Of a DNA stretch of 38,981 nt, positions 19,001 through 26,915 are shown one piece after another (the stretch's first letter is position 1; every line of letters begins with the position of its first letter). This DNA comes from Polychytrium aggregatum. Lineage: Eukaryota > Chytridiomycota > Chytridiomycetes > Polychytriales. The stretch covers positions 1-38,981 of the forward strand of contig NW_026516457.1 of the NCBI RefSeq assembly GCF_025602895.1, written 5' to 3'. Under the pieces are notes generated by a model. It was not told where the DNA came from. It searched no databases and was given only the letters and a program-made list of their open reading frames with translations. The translations under genes and the position numbers were made by a program.

Positions 19001-19144
19001 GTCTCATTTCGAGACTAGTCTTATCTTGAACGGATCTTTGCTTCCCTCGCTCCCTCTCCGAGTCCACTTCGGACTTTACCCTTGCCTTCCCTGAGCTCAC
19101 TTCGAGCTCACTTCTTCTTTTGCCGTTGAGTCCCCTTCGGACTC
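19001..19144 (+). other. Four tandem short hairpins in TE-E leader
   Basis: Stems with five-base loops ending in TTC. GTCTC/GAGAC has loop ATTTC (19001-19015). GAGTCC/GGACTT has loop ACTTC (19060-19076). GAGCTC/GAGCTC has loop ACTTC (19093-19109). GAGTCC/GGACTC has loop CCTTC (19128-19144). Stem sequences differ but pair, and the loops are alike. All four are kept in TE-C. Confidence 0.7.
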
Positions 19145-19151
19145 TAACATC

Positions 19152-19163
19152 ATTTTGAACGCT
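19152..19163 (+). other. TE-E primer-binding site (self-primed)
   Basis: ATTTTGAACGCT begins two bases after the LTR end and is complementary to the presumed RNA 5' end at 18942-18953. No tRNA-like 3' CCA complement (TGG) is present at this position. Confidence 0.75.
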
Positions 19164-19220
19164 CCCTCTTGGCTTCCCGGCCTTTCTTCTTCTTTCGCCT
19201 CTCTTTCCCTCGTCGATCCG

Positions 19221-20174
19221 ATGGCTGAGCCTGCTGCACCCCCTGCAGACCTCAACGCGTATCTGGCGCGCATGGAGGAGCGTATGAACGCCCTCATGAC
19301 CCAGAACGCTGCTCTCCATCGTCAGATCCAAGATCTGCAAGCTCCCGCCGCCGCTCCCCGCCAGGTCTACCAGGTCAACAAGCCCAAGGAGTTCCTAGGT
19401 TCCCGCGATGAAACGACGGCCTTCCTCGCCCAGTGCCACCTGGTTTTCCTCGCCGATCCTGCCTTCTTCGCGCCCGAGCGCCAGAAGGTCCTGTACGCCA
19501 CCTCCTTCCTCCGCGGTGAAGCCTTCAAGTGGTACGAGGCCGCCTTCTACATGGCCAACCGCTTCCCGGCTTCCTTCGCGGATTTTGAAGTTGCCCTCAA
19601 GTCGACCTTCGGTGAGGACACGGCCTCCTCGCAAGATAAGGCCTTGAACGACCTCAAGCGCTTGGTCCAGCTCAAGTCCTGCCAAGCCTTCGCCACCCGC
19701 TTCGTCCAGCTCGCCGCCCGCGTCCAGACTGATGAACCCACCAAGATGCACTTCTTCAAGGAGGGTTTGAAGTCTGAGGTCAAGTTCCACCTCATCGGTC
19801 TCCGCCCCGCTCCCGCTTCCCTGCCTGAGTTGATCAAGGCAGCGGTCGAGTACGACGATGCCCTCCATCGTCTCAAGATCTCCTCCCGTTCCCAACCTCC
19901 TCCTCCTTCTTCTCGCTCTGCTCCCCATCACCACCATTCTCCCGCGCATGTTTCTTCTTCCTCCTCTTCTGCACCCACTCCCATGGACCTTGACTCTGTC
20001 TCGGTCCGCCCTGCTAAGCTCTCCGACGTCGAGAAAAAGCGACGTCGTGAGCAGGGTCTCTGCCTGTACTGCGGGGAAAAGTCTTGTCCCGGCAGTCGCG
20101 ATGTTCAGCAGTGCCCGGTTCTGGTCAAACGGAACTCGGGAAATGCCCACAGCCGAGCAGCACCTCGCAAGTAA
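19221..20174 (+). CDS. gag: TE-E Gag
   Basis: 317 residues from the ATG at 19221. The frame extends to 19155 only through a TTG that lies within the primer-binding site. A short coiled-coil-like N-terminus (LARMEERMNALMTQNAAL) precedes the capsid-like domain with KPKEFLGS, FKWYEAAFYMANRFP, FATRFVQLAARV and KMHFFKEGLKSEV. A Ser/His/Pro linker follows. The C-terminal knuckle is atypical, C-x2-C-x4-C and a last Cys eight residues further, where the usual His is replaced by Cys. It would build the particle and bind element RNA. The stop codon lies in the loop of the frameshift hairpin. Confidence 0.9.
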   Translation: MAEPAAPPADLNAYLARMEERMNALMTQNAALHRQIQDLQAPAAAPRQVYQVNKPKEFLGSRDETTAFLAQCHLVFLADPAFFAPERQKVLYATSFLRGEAFKWYEAAFYMANRFPASFADFEVALKSTFGEDTASSQDKALNDLKRLVQLKSCQAFATRFVQLAARVQTDEPTKMHFFKEGLKSEVKFHLIGLRPAPASLPELIKAAVEYDDALHRLKISSRSQPPPPSSRSAPHHHHSPAHVSSSSSSAPTPMDLDSVSVRPAKLSDVEKKRRREQGLCLYCGEKSCPGSRDVQQCPVLVKRNSGNAHSRAAPRK

Positions 20175-20192
20175 GCGAGGTGGTCTGTTCGG
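20138..20192 (+). promoter_or_regulatory. TE-E programmed -1 frameshift signal
   Basis: A canonical slippery heptamer G GGA AAT (gag-frame codons GGA, AAT) lies at 20138-20144. After an 8-nt spacer comes a two-part stem. The outer arms are 20153-20160 with 20185-20192 (8 pairs, one G-U). The inner arms CACCTCGC and GCGAGGTG are 20161-20168 with 20175-20182. A two-base bulge separates the parts. The loop 20169-20174 holds the gag stop TAA. The -1 frame is open throughout. TE-C keeps the whole structure. Confidence 0.85.
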
Positions 20193-23100
20193 CGATACGA
20201 ACATCTTCCCCCTCTGACTCGTCATTATCGGACGATAAGCTTCTTCTTCCGGCCACCCTTGTCGTCATGAGTCTTTCTGGCCCGGTCTCCATCTCCCTTT
20301 CTGTCTTTATTGATGATGGATGCACCGCTCTTGCCCTCATTGATCCTGCCTTTGCGGATCTCCATAAACTCTCTCTTATCCCTCTTTCTACTCCCTACTC
20401 CGTTTCCCTTGCTGATGGTTCTTCGGCCGGTTTCATTCGTTTCCAAACCGTTCCTGTGACGTTGACCATTGGTTCCCACACCGAGTCGATTTCTTTTCTT
20501 GTGACTCGACTCTCCACCACTCCCATCACTCTTGGTCTTCCCTGGATGCGCTTGCATAATCCAGTTGTCAATTGGAAGTCCCTCTCCCTTTCGTTCTCCG
20601 ATCCCTCTTGCCTTGCTGATGGACACATCCTCGCGGATGTCTCTGCTTCCTCCTTGGACACTTCGTCCCCTTCCGGCTATTCGCCTCCCCCTTCGGGCAC
20701 TTCGCCTTTGACTCCTCCCTCCGGTCCTTCCCTTACACCGGTTCCCTCCTTTGGCACTTCGCCTTCCCTTTCTTCCCGCCTTGACTCTGCTTCGCTTTCT
20801 GAAGAGCCAACGGCTTTATCTTCGCCCGACATTGAGCTCGTTAATGCGGCGAGTCTTCTCCGTCTTGCACGGGAAGACAAGCTCGACATTTTCGCTGCCC
20901 AAATGGATATCCGTCCTCCTTCGCCGGAGACGTATCCTACGGTGTCGATAAGGTCCGTGCTCACGACGAAGGTGTATGCCGAGTCTGGCACCCCTGTTGA
21001 CTCTCGAGGTGTCCCGCTCAAATACAATGAGTTTGGCGACGTTTTCAGCCTCAAGTCTGACCCTCCTTCTTCCTTGCCTCCTCACCGTCCGTATGACTTG
21101 TCTATTGAGTTTGTACGGACCGAGGATGGAAAGGAACCTCGTTTGCCAAAGCCGGGGAAAGTCTATCCTTTGTCCCCGGCCGAGGAATCTGCTCTTTCGG
21201 AGTATCTGACCAACGCCCTCGCACGTGGTTGGATCTCCAAATCCTCTTCTCCCGTTGGTGCTCCCTGCTTCTTCGTGAAGAAGCCCAATGGTGGTCTTCG
21301 CCTTTGCGTCGACTACCGGGGCCTCAATGCCATCACGAAGAAGAACCGCTACCCTCTTCCCCTCTTCCAGGATCTTCTGGATAAACTTTCTTCTGCCCGC
21401 GTCTTCTCACACCTTGACCTTCCTGATGCTTACCACTTGGTTCGTGTCAAGAAGGGCGATGAGTGGAAGACTGCTTTTGTTTGCAAATCTGGCTCTTACG
21501 AGTACAATGTTATCCCCTTTGGTCTTTCGAATGCCCCCGCTGCTTTTCAGTTTTTTATGAACGACATCTTCTCGGACCTCCTTGGTGTCTGTGTTGTCAT
21601 TTATCTTGACGACATCCTGATCTTCTCAAAAGATCCCCTGGAGCATGAGGAGCATGTTAAGCTTGTTCTTTCTCGCCTTCGTGAACACTCTCTTAAGGTC
21701 AATCCGGCCAAGTGTTCTTTTGACCTTTCTGAAGTTGACTTTCTCGGCATGATCATTTCTGCCGATGGCATTAAAATGGACCCTGCCAAGGTCGAGGCCG
21801 TTTCCCTTTGGCCTGTTCCCTCTTCTGCTCGCGACATCCAAGTTTTTATTGGTTTCGCAAACTTTTACCGCCGCTTCGTCAAGGACTTTTCCGCACTTGC
21901 TCGTCCTTTGACTTCACTCACCACCAAATCCTCCACCTTCTCTTGGTCTCCCGAGGCCCAAGAGGCTTTTGATTCTCTTAAACGTTCATTCACTTCCGCA
22001 CCTATTCTTCGTTACTTTGATTTCTCCAAACCCGCTGTCATCGAGCCCGATGCTTCTGACTTTGCTCTGGGTGCCGTCCTTTCCCAGTTTGACCCTGACG
22101 GCGCTCTTCACCCCGTTGCTTTTCACTCTCGGCAATTCCGTCCCGCCGAGGTGAATTATGACACCCACGACAAAGAGCTCCTTGCTATTGTCGATTCCTT
22201 TACTGCCTGGCGTCATTACTTGATGGCTGCCGACCCCGATCATCCCACTCTTGTTTTCTCTGATCACCAGAACCTCACCCGGTTCACTTCCGCTTCCCAA
22301 CTTTCTCGCCGCCAGTTCCGGTGGGCCCAATTCCTTTCTGATTTTGCTTTTCGCATTTACCACCGCCCTGGTCGCCTCAACACCAAAGCCGATGCTCTCA
22401 GTCGCCGTTCTGACTTTGAGATAAAGCCTGGTGACTCCCTCCACTCCACCAACTTCCTTCAGCTGTTCGAGTCTATTTCTCTCGACAGCATCACCGTTAT
22501 CGGCTCGAACCCCGATTTTCTTTCCGAGATTCGAGCTGCCACCCTTTCTTGTTCCCTTCTTTCTGACTTCAACGCCAAACGTCTTGATGGCGATTACTCC
22601 TTCCGTGACGGTCTCCTTTACTTTAAAGACCTGATCGTTGTCCCTTCCCCCGAGCTCCAGCTCAAAGTGTTTGAGCAACGTCACTGCTCCGCTGCCGCTG
22701 GTCACTTTGGTCTTGCCAAGACCGTTGAGCTCATCTCCCGGGACTTTCACTGGCCCCGGCTTCGTAAGTCTGTGCGTCGCTTCATTGCTAATTGTGAAGC
22801 GTGCCAGCGAGCCAAGCCGTCCCGTCACTCCCCTTATGGTTTACTTCACCCTCTCCCCGTTCCTTCCGAACGTTGGTGGGACCTGTCGATGGACTTCATC
22901 ACGGATCTCCCACCTTCGAACGGCTTTGACTCCATCTTCGTGGTTAAGGACCGCCTGTCCAAACAAGCACACTTTGTGCCCACCACGAAGACGGTTACAG
23001 GCGAGCAAACCGCCGAACTCTTCCTCTCCCACATCTTCCGCTTGCATGGTTGTCCCCGGTCTATTGTTTCGGACCGAGGAACTCAGTTTACTTCGGCCTT

Positions 23101-23959
23101 CTGGAGGCGCTTCAATGAGCTTCTGAAGACGAAGATTTCCCTTTCTTCTGCCTTCCACCCCGAGACCGACGGTTCGACCGAGGTTCTCAACCAGGTCATC
23201 GAGCAGTATTTGCGTATCCATTGCAATTACCTGCAAGACGACTGGACCCTTCACCTTCCCCTTGCCGAGTTCACTTACAACAACTCGGAAAACACCTCCA
23301 CTGGCATGACTCCCTTCTTTGCAGTCCATGGCCATCACCCCATTTTTGATCCCTCCATCATCCGTGATCCTTCTGTTGTGCCCTCTGCCGAAGAACGTGT
23401 CGACCGACTTCAGACCGTTCTCGAGGATCTCAAGGCCAACCTCCGGGTTGCCCAAGAGTCCTACACTTTGCAGGCCAACAAATCCCGTCTCCCCACTCCC
23501 GACATCTCCGTTGGCGACCTCGTTTTTCTTGATCGTCGCCACATCCGCACCCTTCGTCCCTCCAACAAGCTTGATCAGAAAAAGCTTGGCCCCTTTAAAG
23601 TTCTTCGCCGCATCAACCCCGTTGCCTTTGAACTTAAACTCCCTTCCACACTCAAAGTCCACCCCGTCTTTCATGTATCCCTCCTTGAACCCCGAACGAA
23701 GGACATTGTTCCCGAGTTCACCCAACCCGAACCTCCACCCATTCTTGTTGACTCCCAGGAAGAGTTTGAGGTCGAGACTGTTCTCGATTCTCGGCTCTTC
23801 CGTGGTCGCTTACAGTACTTGGTTCAGTGGAAGGGCTATTCCGAGACTGACCGGTCTTGGGAGCCCGCTGCCAATGTTTCCCACGCCACTGATCTTGTTG
23901 CTGACTTCCACCTTCGCTATCCCTCAAAGCCGAAGGCGACGCCCGGAGTTCGTCGCTAA
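20144..23959 (+). CDS. pol: TE-E Pol polyprotein (PR-RT-RNase H-INT-chromodomain)
   Basis: 1271 residues after the -1 shift. The protease has FIDDGCTALALID at about 20306-20344, a DDG triad instead of the usual DTG/DSG, then LADGSSAGF. After a Ser/Pro linker comes RT, with LPPHRPYDL, LRLCVDYRGLNAIT and YLDD at 21602-21613. RNase H has EPDASDFALG, DKELLAIV, FSDHQNL and NTKADALSR. Integrase has the HHCC finger (HCSAAAGHFG ... CEACQRAK), a core with SMDFITDLP, SDRGTQFTS and TDGSTEVLNQ (D, D, E), a KLGPFKV module, and a chromodomain (FEVETVLDSR, YLVQWKGYS, RSWEPAANV) near 23760-23920. No frameshift or stop is seen. Confidence 0.93.
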   Translation, partial: CPQPSSTSQVSEVVCSAIRTSSPSDSSLSDDKLLLPATLVVMSLSGPVSISLSVFIDDGCTALALIDPAFADLHKLSLIPLSTPYSVSLADGSSAGFIRFQTVPVTLTIGSHTESISFLVTRLSTTPITLGLPWMRLHNPVVNWKSLSLSFSDPSCLADGHILADVSASSLDTSSPSGYSPPPSGTSPLTPPSGPSLTPVPSFGTSPSLSSRLDSASLSEEPTALSSPDIELVNAASLLRLAREDKLDIFAAQMDIRPPSPETYPTVSIRSVLTTKVYAESGTPVDSRGVPLKYNEFGDVFSLKSDPPSSLPPHRPYDLSIEFVRTEDGKEPRLPKPGKVYPLSPAEESALSEYLTNALARGWISKSSSPVGAPCFFVKKPNGGLRLCVDYRGLNAITKKNRYPLPLFQDLLDKLSSARVFSHLDLPDAYHLVRVKKGDEWKTAFVCKSGSYEYNVIPFGLSNAPAAFQFFMNDIFSDLLGVCVVIYLDDILIFSKDPLEHEEHVKLVLSRLREHSLKVNPAKCSFDLSEVDFLGMIISADGIKMDPAKVEAVSLWPVPSSARDIQVFIGFANFYRRFVKDFSALARPLTSLTTKSSTFSWSPEAQEAFDSLKRSFTSAPILRYFDFSKPAVIEPDASDFALGAVLSQFDPDGALHPVAFHSRQFRPAEVNYDTHDKELLAIVDSFTAWRHYLMAADPDHPTLVFSDHQNLTRFTSASQLSRRQFRWAQFLSDFAFRIYHRPGRLNTKADALSRRSDFEIKPGDSLHSTNFLQLFESISLDSITVIGSNPDFLSEIRAATLSCSLLSDFNAKRLDGDYSFRDGLLYFKDLIVVPSPELQLKVFEQRHCSAAAGHFGLAKTVELISRDFHWPRLRKSVRRFIANCEACQRAKPSRHSPYGLLHPLPVPSERWWDLSMDFITDLPPSNGFDSIFVVKDRLSKQAHFVPTTKTVTGEQTAELFLSHIFRLHGCPRSIVSDRGTQFTSAFWRRFNELLKTKISLSSAFHPETDGSTEVLNQVIEQYLRIHCNYLQDDWTLHLPLAEFTYNNSENTSTGMTPFFAVHGHHPIFDPSIIRDPSVVPSAEERVDRLQTVLEDLKANLRVAQESYTLQANKSRLPTPDISVGDLVFLDRRHIRTLRPSNKLDQKKLGPFKVLRRINPVAFELKLPSTLKVHPVFHVSLLEPRTKDIVPEFTQPEPPPILVDSQEEFEVETVLDSRLFRGRLQYLVQWKGYSETDRSWEPAANVSHATDLVADFHLRYPSKPKATPGVRR

Positions 23960-23971
23960 GGAAGGGGATGA
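23958..23971 (+). other. TE-E polypurine tract
   Basis: AAGGAAGGGGATGA directly before the 3' LTR, overlapping the pol stop codon. It primes plus-strand DNA synthesis in this class. Confidence 0.7.
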
Positions 23972-24762
23972 TGTTAGGGATAGCTTCTGCTTGTTCTCCA
24001 CTTTGACTGCACACTTGGCTGTTCTTTTGCCTTTCTGTTTGTTTGTGTGTAGCTTTGCAGTTCCCCTCCAATTTTCCGCCTTTTGCCTGCCATTTCCGCT
24101 CCTTCCGCACTTCCGTTTCCCCGCGCTGCTCCGCTTCCTTTGTCTTCTTCGCACGCGCCGGTTTGTTTGTGCACGCGCCTTGCTGCGATTGGTTGCAATT
24201 CGGCTGCCGGTCATGTGTCCCACCACCGGTGACTCATGACCTGCCTGACCGCCCCGATCTCTTGTTCATCTCGCATGCATTTGCCCCAACCTTATACTTG
24301 ACCAATCCGCTTCTTGGACGTTGAGTCACATTGCTTCGCCTTTGCACGTTTCTCCTGCCAGGTGCTTCGCTTTTGCTTGCGCCTCCCTCGCTTTGGTTCT
24401 CTGCCTGTCTCGGTGGTCCTTCTCGGCCCTCGTTCGTGCATCGCCCCCTTCGCCCTGCTCGATCGCCCACTTTTCCCTCCCTTGGCCGCCCTTCGCTGCC
24501 AAGTCCGGACTTGTCTATAAATAGCCTGACCCCCGCGATGTGTAGTCGAACCTCAGCGTTCAAAATAGGACTAAATAAAGTGCCTTCTACTTTATTCTCT
24601 GAGTGTTCCTCACGTCTCATTTCGAGACTAGTCTTATCTTGAACGGATCTTTGCTTCCCTCGCTCCCTCTCCGAGTCCACTTCGGACTTTACCCTTGCCT
24701 TCCCTGAGCTCACTTCGAGCTCACTTCTTCTTTTGCCGTTGAGTCCCCTTCGGACTCTAACA
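23972..24762 (+). repeat. TE-E 3' LTR (791 bp)
   Basis: Same length as the 5' LTR and, by eye, the same sequence throughout. Confidence 0.95.
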
Positions 24763-24767
24763 CGTGC
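24763..24767 (+). repeat. TE-E target-site duplication, right copy
   Basis: CGTGC directly after the 3' LTR, matching 18354-18358. The virus-like sequence resumes here. Confidence 0.9.
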
Positions 24768-24777
24768 CCAGCATCAT

Positions 24778-25221
24778 TCACATGACTCGTAGCTGATATG
24801 TGTGAATAGAGCTATCCCCGATGACTTCGAAATACAGTGTCCGATTGATCGCATGCATTCCGAGCCTTTGACCGATTGTACCCGGAGCCTGACTCAGTCG
24901 GTGGACACTAGCATCCTGCGGACCCACTGATGCCAGGAAGGTGGCCGTGGGCTTGGTTGCATCGGTCGGTGACTGAAACTTGAGTATATACGACCCATAA
25001 GGCAGATTCACGATACAGGGTGGGGACACACTGTATATTTGCGTGATGATACTGAGCTGCTGGTCGACATAAGCCTTGTTGGCCGCATCCGTTGGGTTCG
25101 TGGGCAGGCTCATATCCCGGACCACTCCCCCGGACATGTCGATTGTGCAATTCGTGATACTGCCGTTGTTGAAGAATGCTCCGTCAAAGCCGGCATTGCC
25201 GCTAAAGTAGCTGTATGCCAT
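24778..25221 (-). CDS. Tail-fibre-like virion protein (147 aa)
   Basis: Begins MAYSYFSGN at 25221. The segment SLPTNPTDAANKAYVDQQL matches the motif that ends the stalk of many phage and giant-virus fibre proteins (P..P.DAA.K.YVD). The remaining C-terminal half looks like a beta-rich head domain. The upstream part (NGSITNCTIDMSGG) is a short beta-solenoid-like stretch. A role in virion surface or attachment is inferred. It is convergent with the interrupted 18101 gene and divergent from the basic-protein gene at 25305. An A8-T motif lies 39 nt upstream. Confidence 0.65.
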   Translation of the reverse strand: MAYSYFSGNAGFDGAFFNNGSITNCTIDMSGGVVRDMSLPTNPTDAANKAYVDQQLSIITQIYSVSPPCIVNLPYGSYILKFQSPTDATKPTATFLASVGPQDASVHRLSQAPGTIGQRLGMHAINRTLYFEVIGDSSIHTYQLRVM

Positions 25222-25259
25222 TGTCTATCCTTCAGTGACCCCTCAAAATGGCAAGCTGA

Positions 25260-25268
25260 ATTTTTTTT
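25260..25268 (-). promoter_or_regulatory. A8-T motif in the divergent promoter region
   Basis: Eight A then T on the minus strand, 39 nt before the start at 25221. The same tract, read as T8, lies 36 nt before the divergent start at 25305. Confidence 0.5.
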
Positions 25269-25304
25269 GTGTATTGTTATGTAGCACATCCCGCACATCA
25301 ATTA

Positions 25305-26012
25305 ATGTCCAGTGTTGATACCACCACCTCTACCGAACTCACACCCACTCCGGGATCCATCGCCTCGACCGCCCCCGCCGTTGCTGGTGGTGCCCGCCGA
25401 ACCAAGCGTCGATCGCGCAGTGGAAAGCGTCATTCCAAGCGATCGAAGGGTGGTAAGAAGAGCTTCAGTGGTCGCAAGGGTTCTCTCGGTAAGCGCAGAC
25501 GATCAAAGTCTAAGTCTGGCCGAGGCCATGGTCATTCCCTCGTTCGCTACAGCAGCACCAAGGACCTGAACAACCACCATCACTACCGCAACTCCGTCGC
25601 AAGGTCTGGCGGCAAGAAGAAGAGCAGGGTTAGCGTCCACAAACAACACGGCAGAGGCAGTGGCCGCAAAAGCAGAATCAGCAGACAACGCGGCAGAGGT
25701 AGTGGTAAGAAGTACCCCAAGCACTCCAAGCGCCAGCCTGGTGGTAAAAAGTCTTCCAAGAAGCGACGAAGCAGCAAGCGCAAGGGTAAGCGCGGTGGTA
25801 ACGGTGGTTGCCCGGTCGATGCCAACGGTCGAGTCGATTTTGCCTGCCCCATCTGCGGCAAGACCCACAAGCTGTCGTCCAACCAGTTCCACATTGAATC
25901 CATCCGCGTGCCTTCCGGCGATGGTGCTGATCGATACCAGAGCCAGATTGTCGTCCCCGTCTGCCCCGGATGCGGAACCCAGAACCTCCGCCAATTCTGC
26001 TCTTCCGCTTGA
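25305..26012 (+). CDS. Highly basic protein with C-terminal zinc ribbon (putative virion DNA-binding protein)
   Basis: 235 residues from the ATG at 25305 (MSSVDTTTSTE). After a Thr/Pro leader, about 130 residues are almost only Lys, Arg, Ser, Gly and His (RRSRSGKRHSKRSKGGKK, GRGSGRKSR repeated), as in DNA-condensing core proteins. The last 55 residues form a zinc ribbon: CPICGKTHKLS ... CPGCGTQNLRQFC, preceded by another Cys in GGCPVDANG. DNA or RNA packaging in the virion is the likely role, inferred from composition and neighbours. The repeated basic units suggest internal duplication. A chromatin protein of the host is the main alternative. Confidence 0.7.
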   Translation: MSSVDTTTSTELTPTPGSIASTAPAVAGGARRTKRRSRSGKRHSKRSKGGKKSFSGRKGSLGKRRRSKSKSGRGHGHSLVRYSSTKDLNNHHHYRNSVARSGGKKKSRVSVHKQHGRGSGRKSRISRQRGRGSGKKYPKHSKRQPGGKKSSKKRRSSKRKGKRGGNGGCPVDANGRVDFACPICGKTHKLSSNQFHIESIRVPSGDGADRYQSQIVVPVCPGCGTQNLRQFCSSA

Positions 26013-26015
26013 AGG

Positions 26016-26024
26016 AAAAAAAAT
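26016..26024 (+). promoter_or_regulatory. A8-T motif before the gene starting at 26071
   Basis: Eight A then T, three bases after the preceding stop codon and 47 nt before the ATG at 26071. Confidence 0.5.
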
Positions 26025-26070
26025 GTCTGTGTAAAGTAATAGCCATCCCTCCGAACGTCATCGCGCTATC

Positions 26071-26499
26071 ATGAGTTCTGCCTTGATGTACATTTTCATT
26101 ATCGCTACCATCGCGGGTGTCCTGTTCTACCAGTCTTATGCCCAGCAGGCGGCCACCACAACCGAAACGTTCTCGCCGCTGGCAGCGTGGGCTCCAGCGG
26201 CGCCTGCCCCGGATGCCTCTGGTCCGGATGCGGCCACCATTCCTTCCATCGACCAAGTCCAATCTCAGGGCCTCCAAACCGGCGTCTCTACCGCTCTACT
26301 CGACCACCCCGACGACCCAGCCTTCCAGCAGAACTTTTTGTTCAACCAGTTCTCGTCCGGCATCACTCTCAGCCAGCCCAAGAAGTGGAACAACAATGAC
26401 ATTCGCGGCTCGCTTCCCCCGCCCCAGAATGTCGTCAGCCCGTGGCTCCAAAGTACTACCGAACCCGATATGCTCAGGAAGCGCCTTGAGGTGGTTTAG
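26071..26499 (+). CDS. N-terminally anchored virion membrane protein (142 aa)
   Basis: A hydrophobic N-terminal anchor (LMYIFIIATIAGVLFY) is followed by an Ala/Pro-rich linker and a conserved-looking C-terminal part: WNNNDIRGSLPPPQNVVSPW, then STTEPDMLRKRLEVV. A DIRG...SPW...S..EPD..R arrangement recurs in small membrane proteins of giant viruses as I remember them, where it is tied to the inner virion membrane. I cannot name the family with certainty. It is the first of several membrane-protein genes on this strand. Confidence 0.65.
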   Translation: MSSALMYIFIIATIAGVLFYQSYAQQAATTTETFSPLAAWAPAAPAPDASGPDAATIPSIDQVQSQGLQTGVSTALLDHPDDPAFQQNFLFNQFSSGITLSQPKKWNNNDIRGSLPPPQNVVSPWLQSTTEPDMLRKRLEVV

Positions 26500-26537
26500 C
26501 AACTTTTTTTTCTCGCCTATTCGGTAGCTAACCAACC

Positions 26538-26915
26538 ATGTCTCAGAGCCGATTCAGCAAGCTGTATGCCCATGATCCCTACTCGATCGTCTACCAGACC
26601 GTGGACGTCCCTGTCCGTGATTTGATTGCACCCAAGGTCTTTACTCCCGTCTCTGGCTCGACCGTCCAGCTTACCAATGCTCGCGCACTGGTCACTCCCT
26701 CTGGCACCTTGGCCGCTCTCACCATCGCCCTTCCCCAGTACCCTGTCGATGGCCAGATTCAGAACGTCACTATCACCCAGTCGATCACTGCCCTGAGCAT
26801 CACCGGTGGTTCGCTTGCTGCCGGCTCGGCCCCTACCGCCATCGACACCACCAACGGTGCGGTCACTCTGCATCTGATTTTCTCTGCTCAGCTTAACAAA
26901 TGGGTCAAGATCTGA
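26538..26915 (+). CDS. Beta-rich virion-like protein (125 aa)
   Basis: Begins MSQSRFSKLYAHD at 26538. The second half is a regular beta pattern (GSTVQLTNARALV, GTLAALTIALPQYPVDGQIQNVTI, ITALSITGG, LHLIFSAQLNKWVKI). This type of small domain is frequent in phage and giant-virus structural proteins, where a hydrophobic core is followed by a NKW ending. No membrane segment is present. A structural role is inferred. A T8 tract lies 26 nt upstream; it could be a promoter element or a terminator of the previous gene. The 3' end overlaps the next start by 16 bases. Confidence 0.6.
   Translation: MSQSRFSKLYAHDPYSIVYQTVDVPVRDLIAPKVFTPVSGSTVQLTNARALVTPSGTLAALTIALPQYPVDGQIQNVTITQSITALSITGGSLAAGSAPTAIDTTNGAVTLHLIFSAQLNKWVKI

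Larger units (their letters stand above)
18359..19149 (+). repeat. TE-E 5' LTR (791 bp)
   Basis: TGTTAGGGAT to ACTCTAACA, with TGTTAG/CTAACA inverted termini. It contains the TATA box, RNA start and AATAAA (18961-18966), then four tandem hairpins in the downstream part. Confidence 0.95.
18359..24762 (+). mobile_element. TE-E: intact, recent Ty3/gypsy chromovirus
   Basis: 6404 bp with two 791-bp LTRs that look identical base for base, a 5-bp target duplication, an uninterrupted gag and pol, a self-primer binding site and a polypurine tract. All protease, RT, RNase H, integrase and chromodomain motifs are in frame. It appears fully competent apart from the unusual protease triad. It is the same family as TE-C. 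Confidence 0.95.

Noticed and set aside
18430..19029. Open frames of 67-103 residues in the LTRs
   Set aside because: They are repeated in every LTR copy, lack motifs, and are explained by low stop density in pyrimidine-rich LTR sequence.
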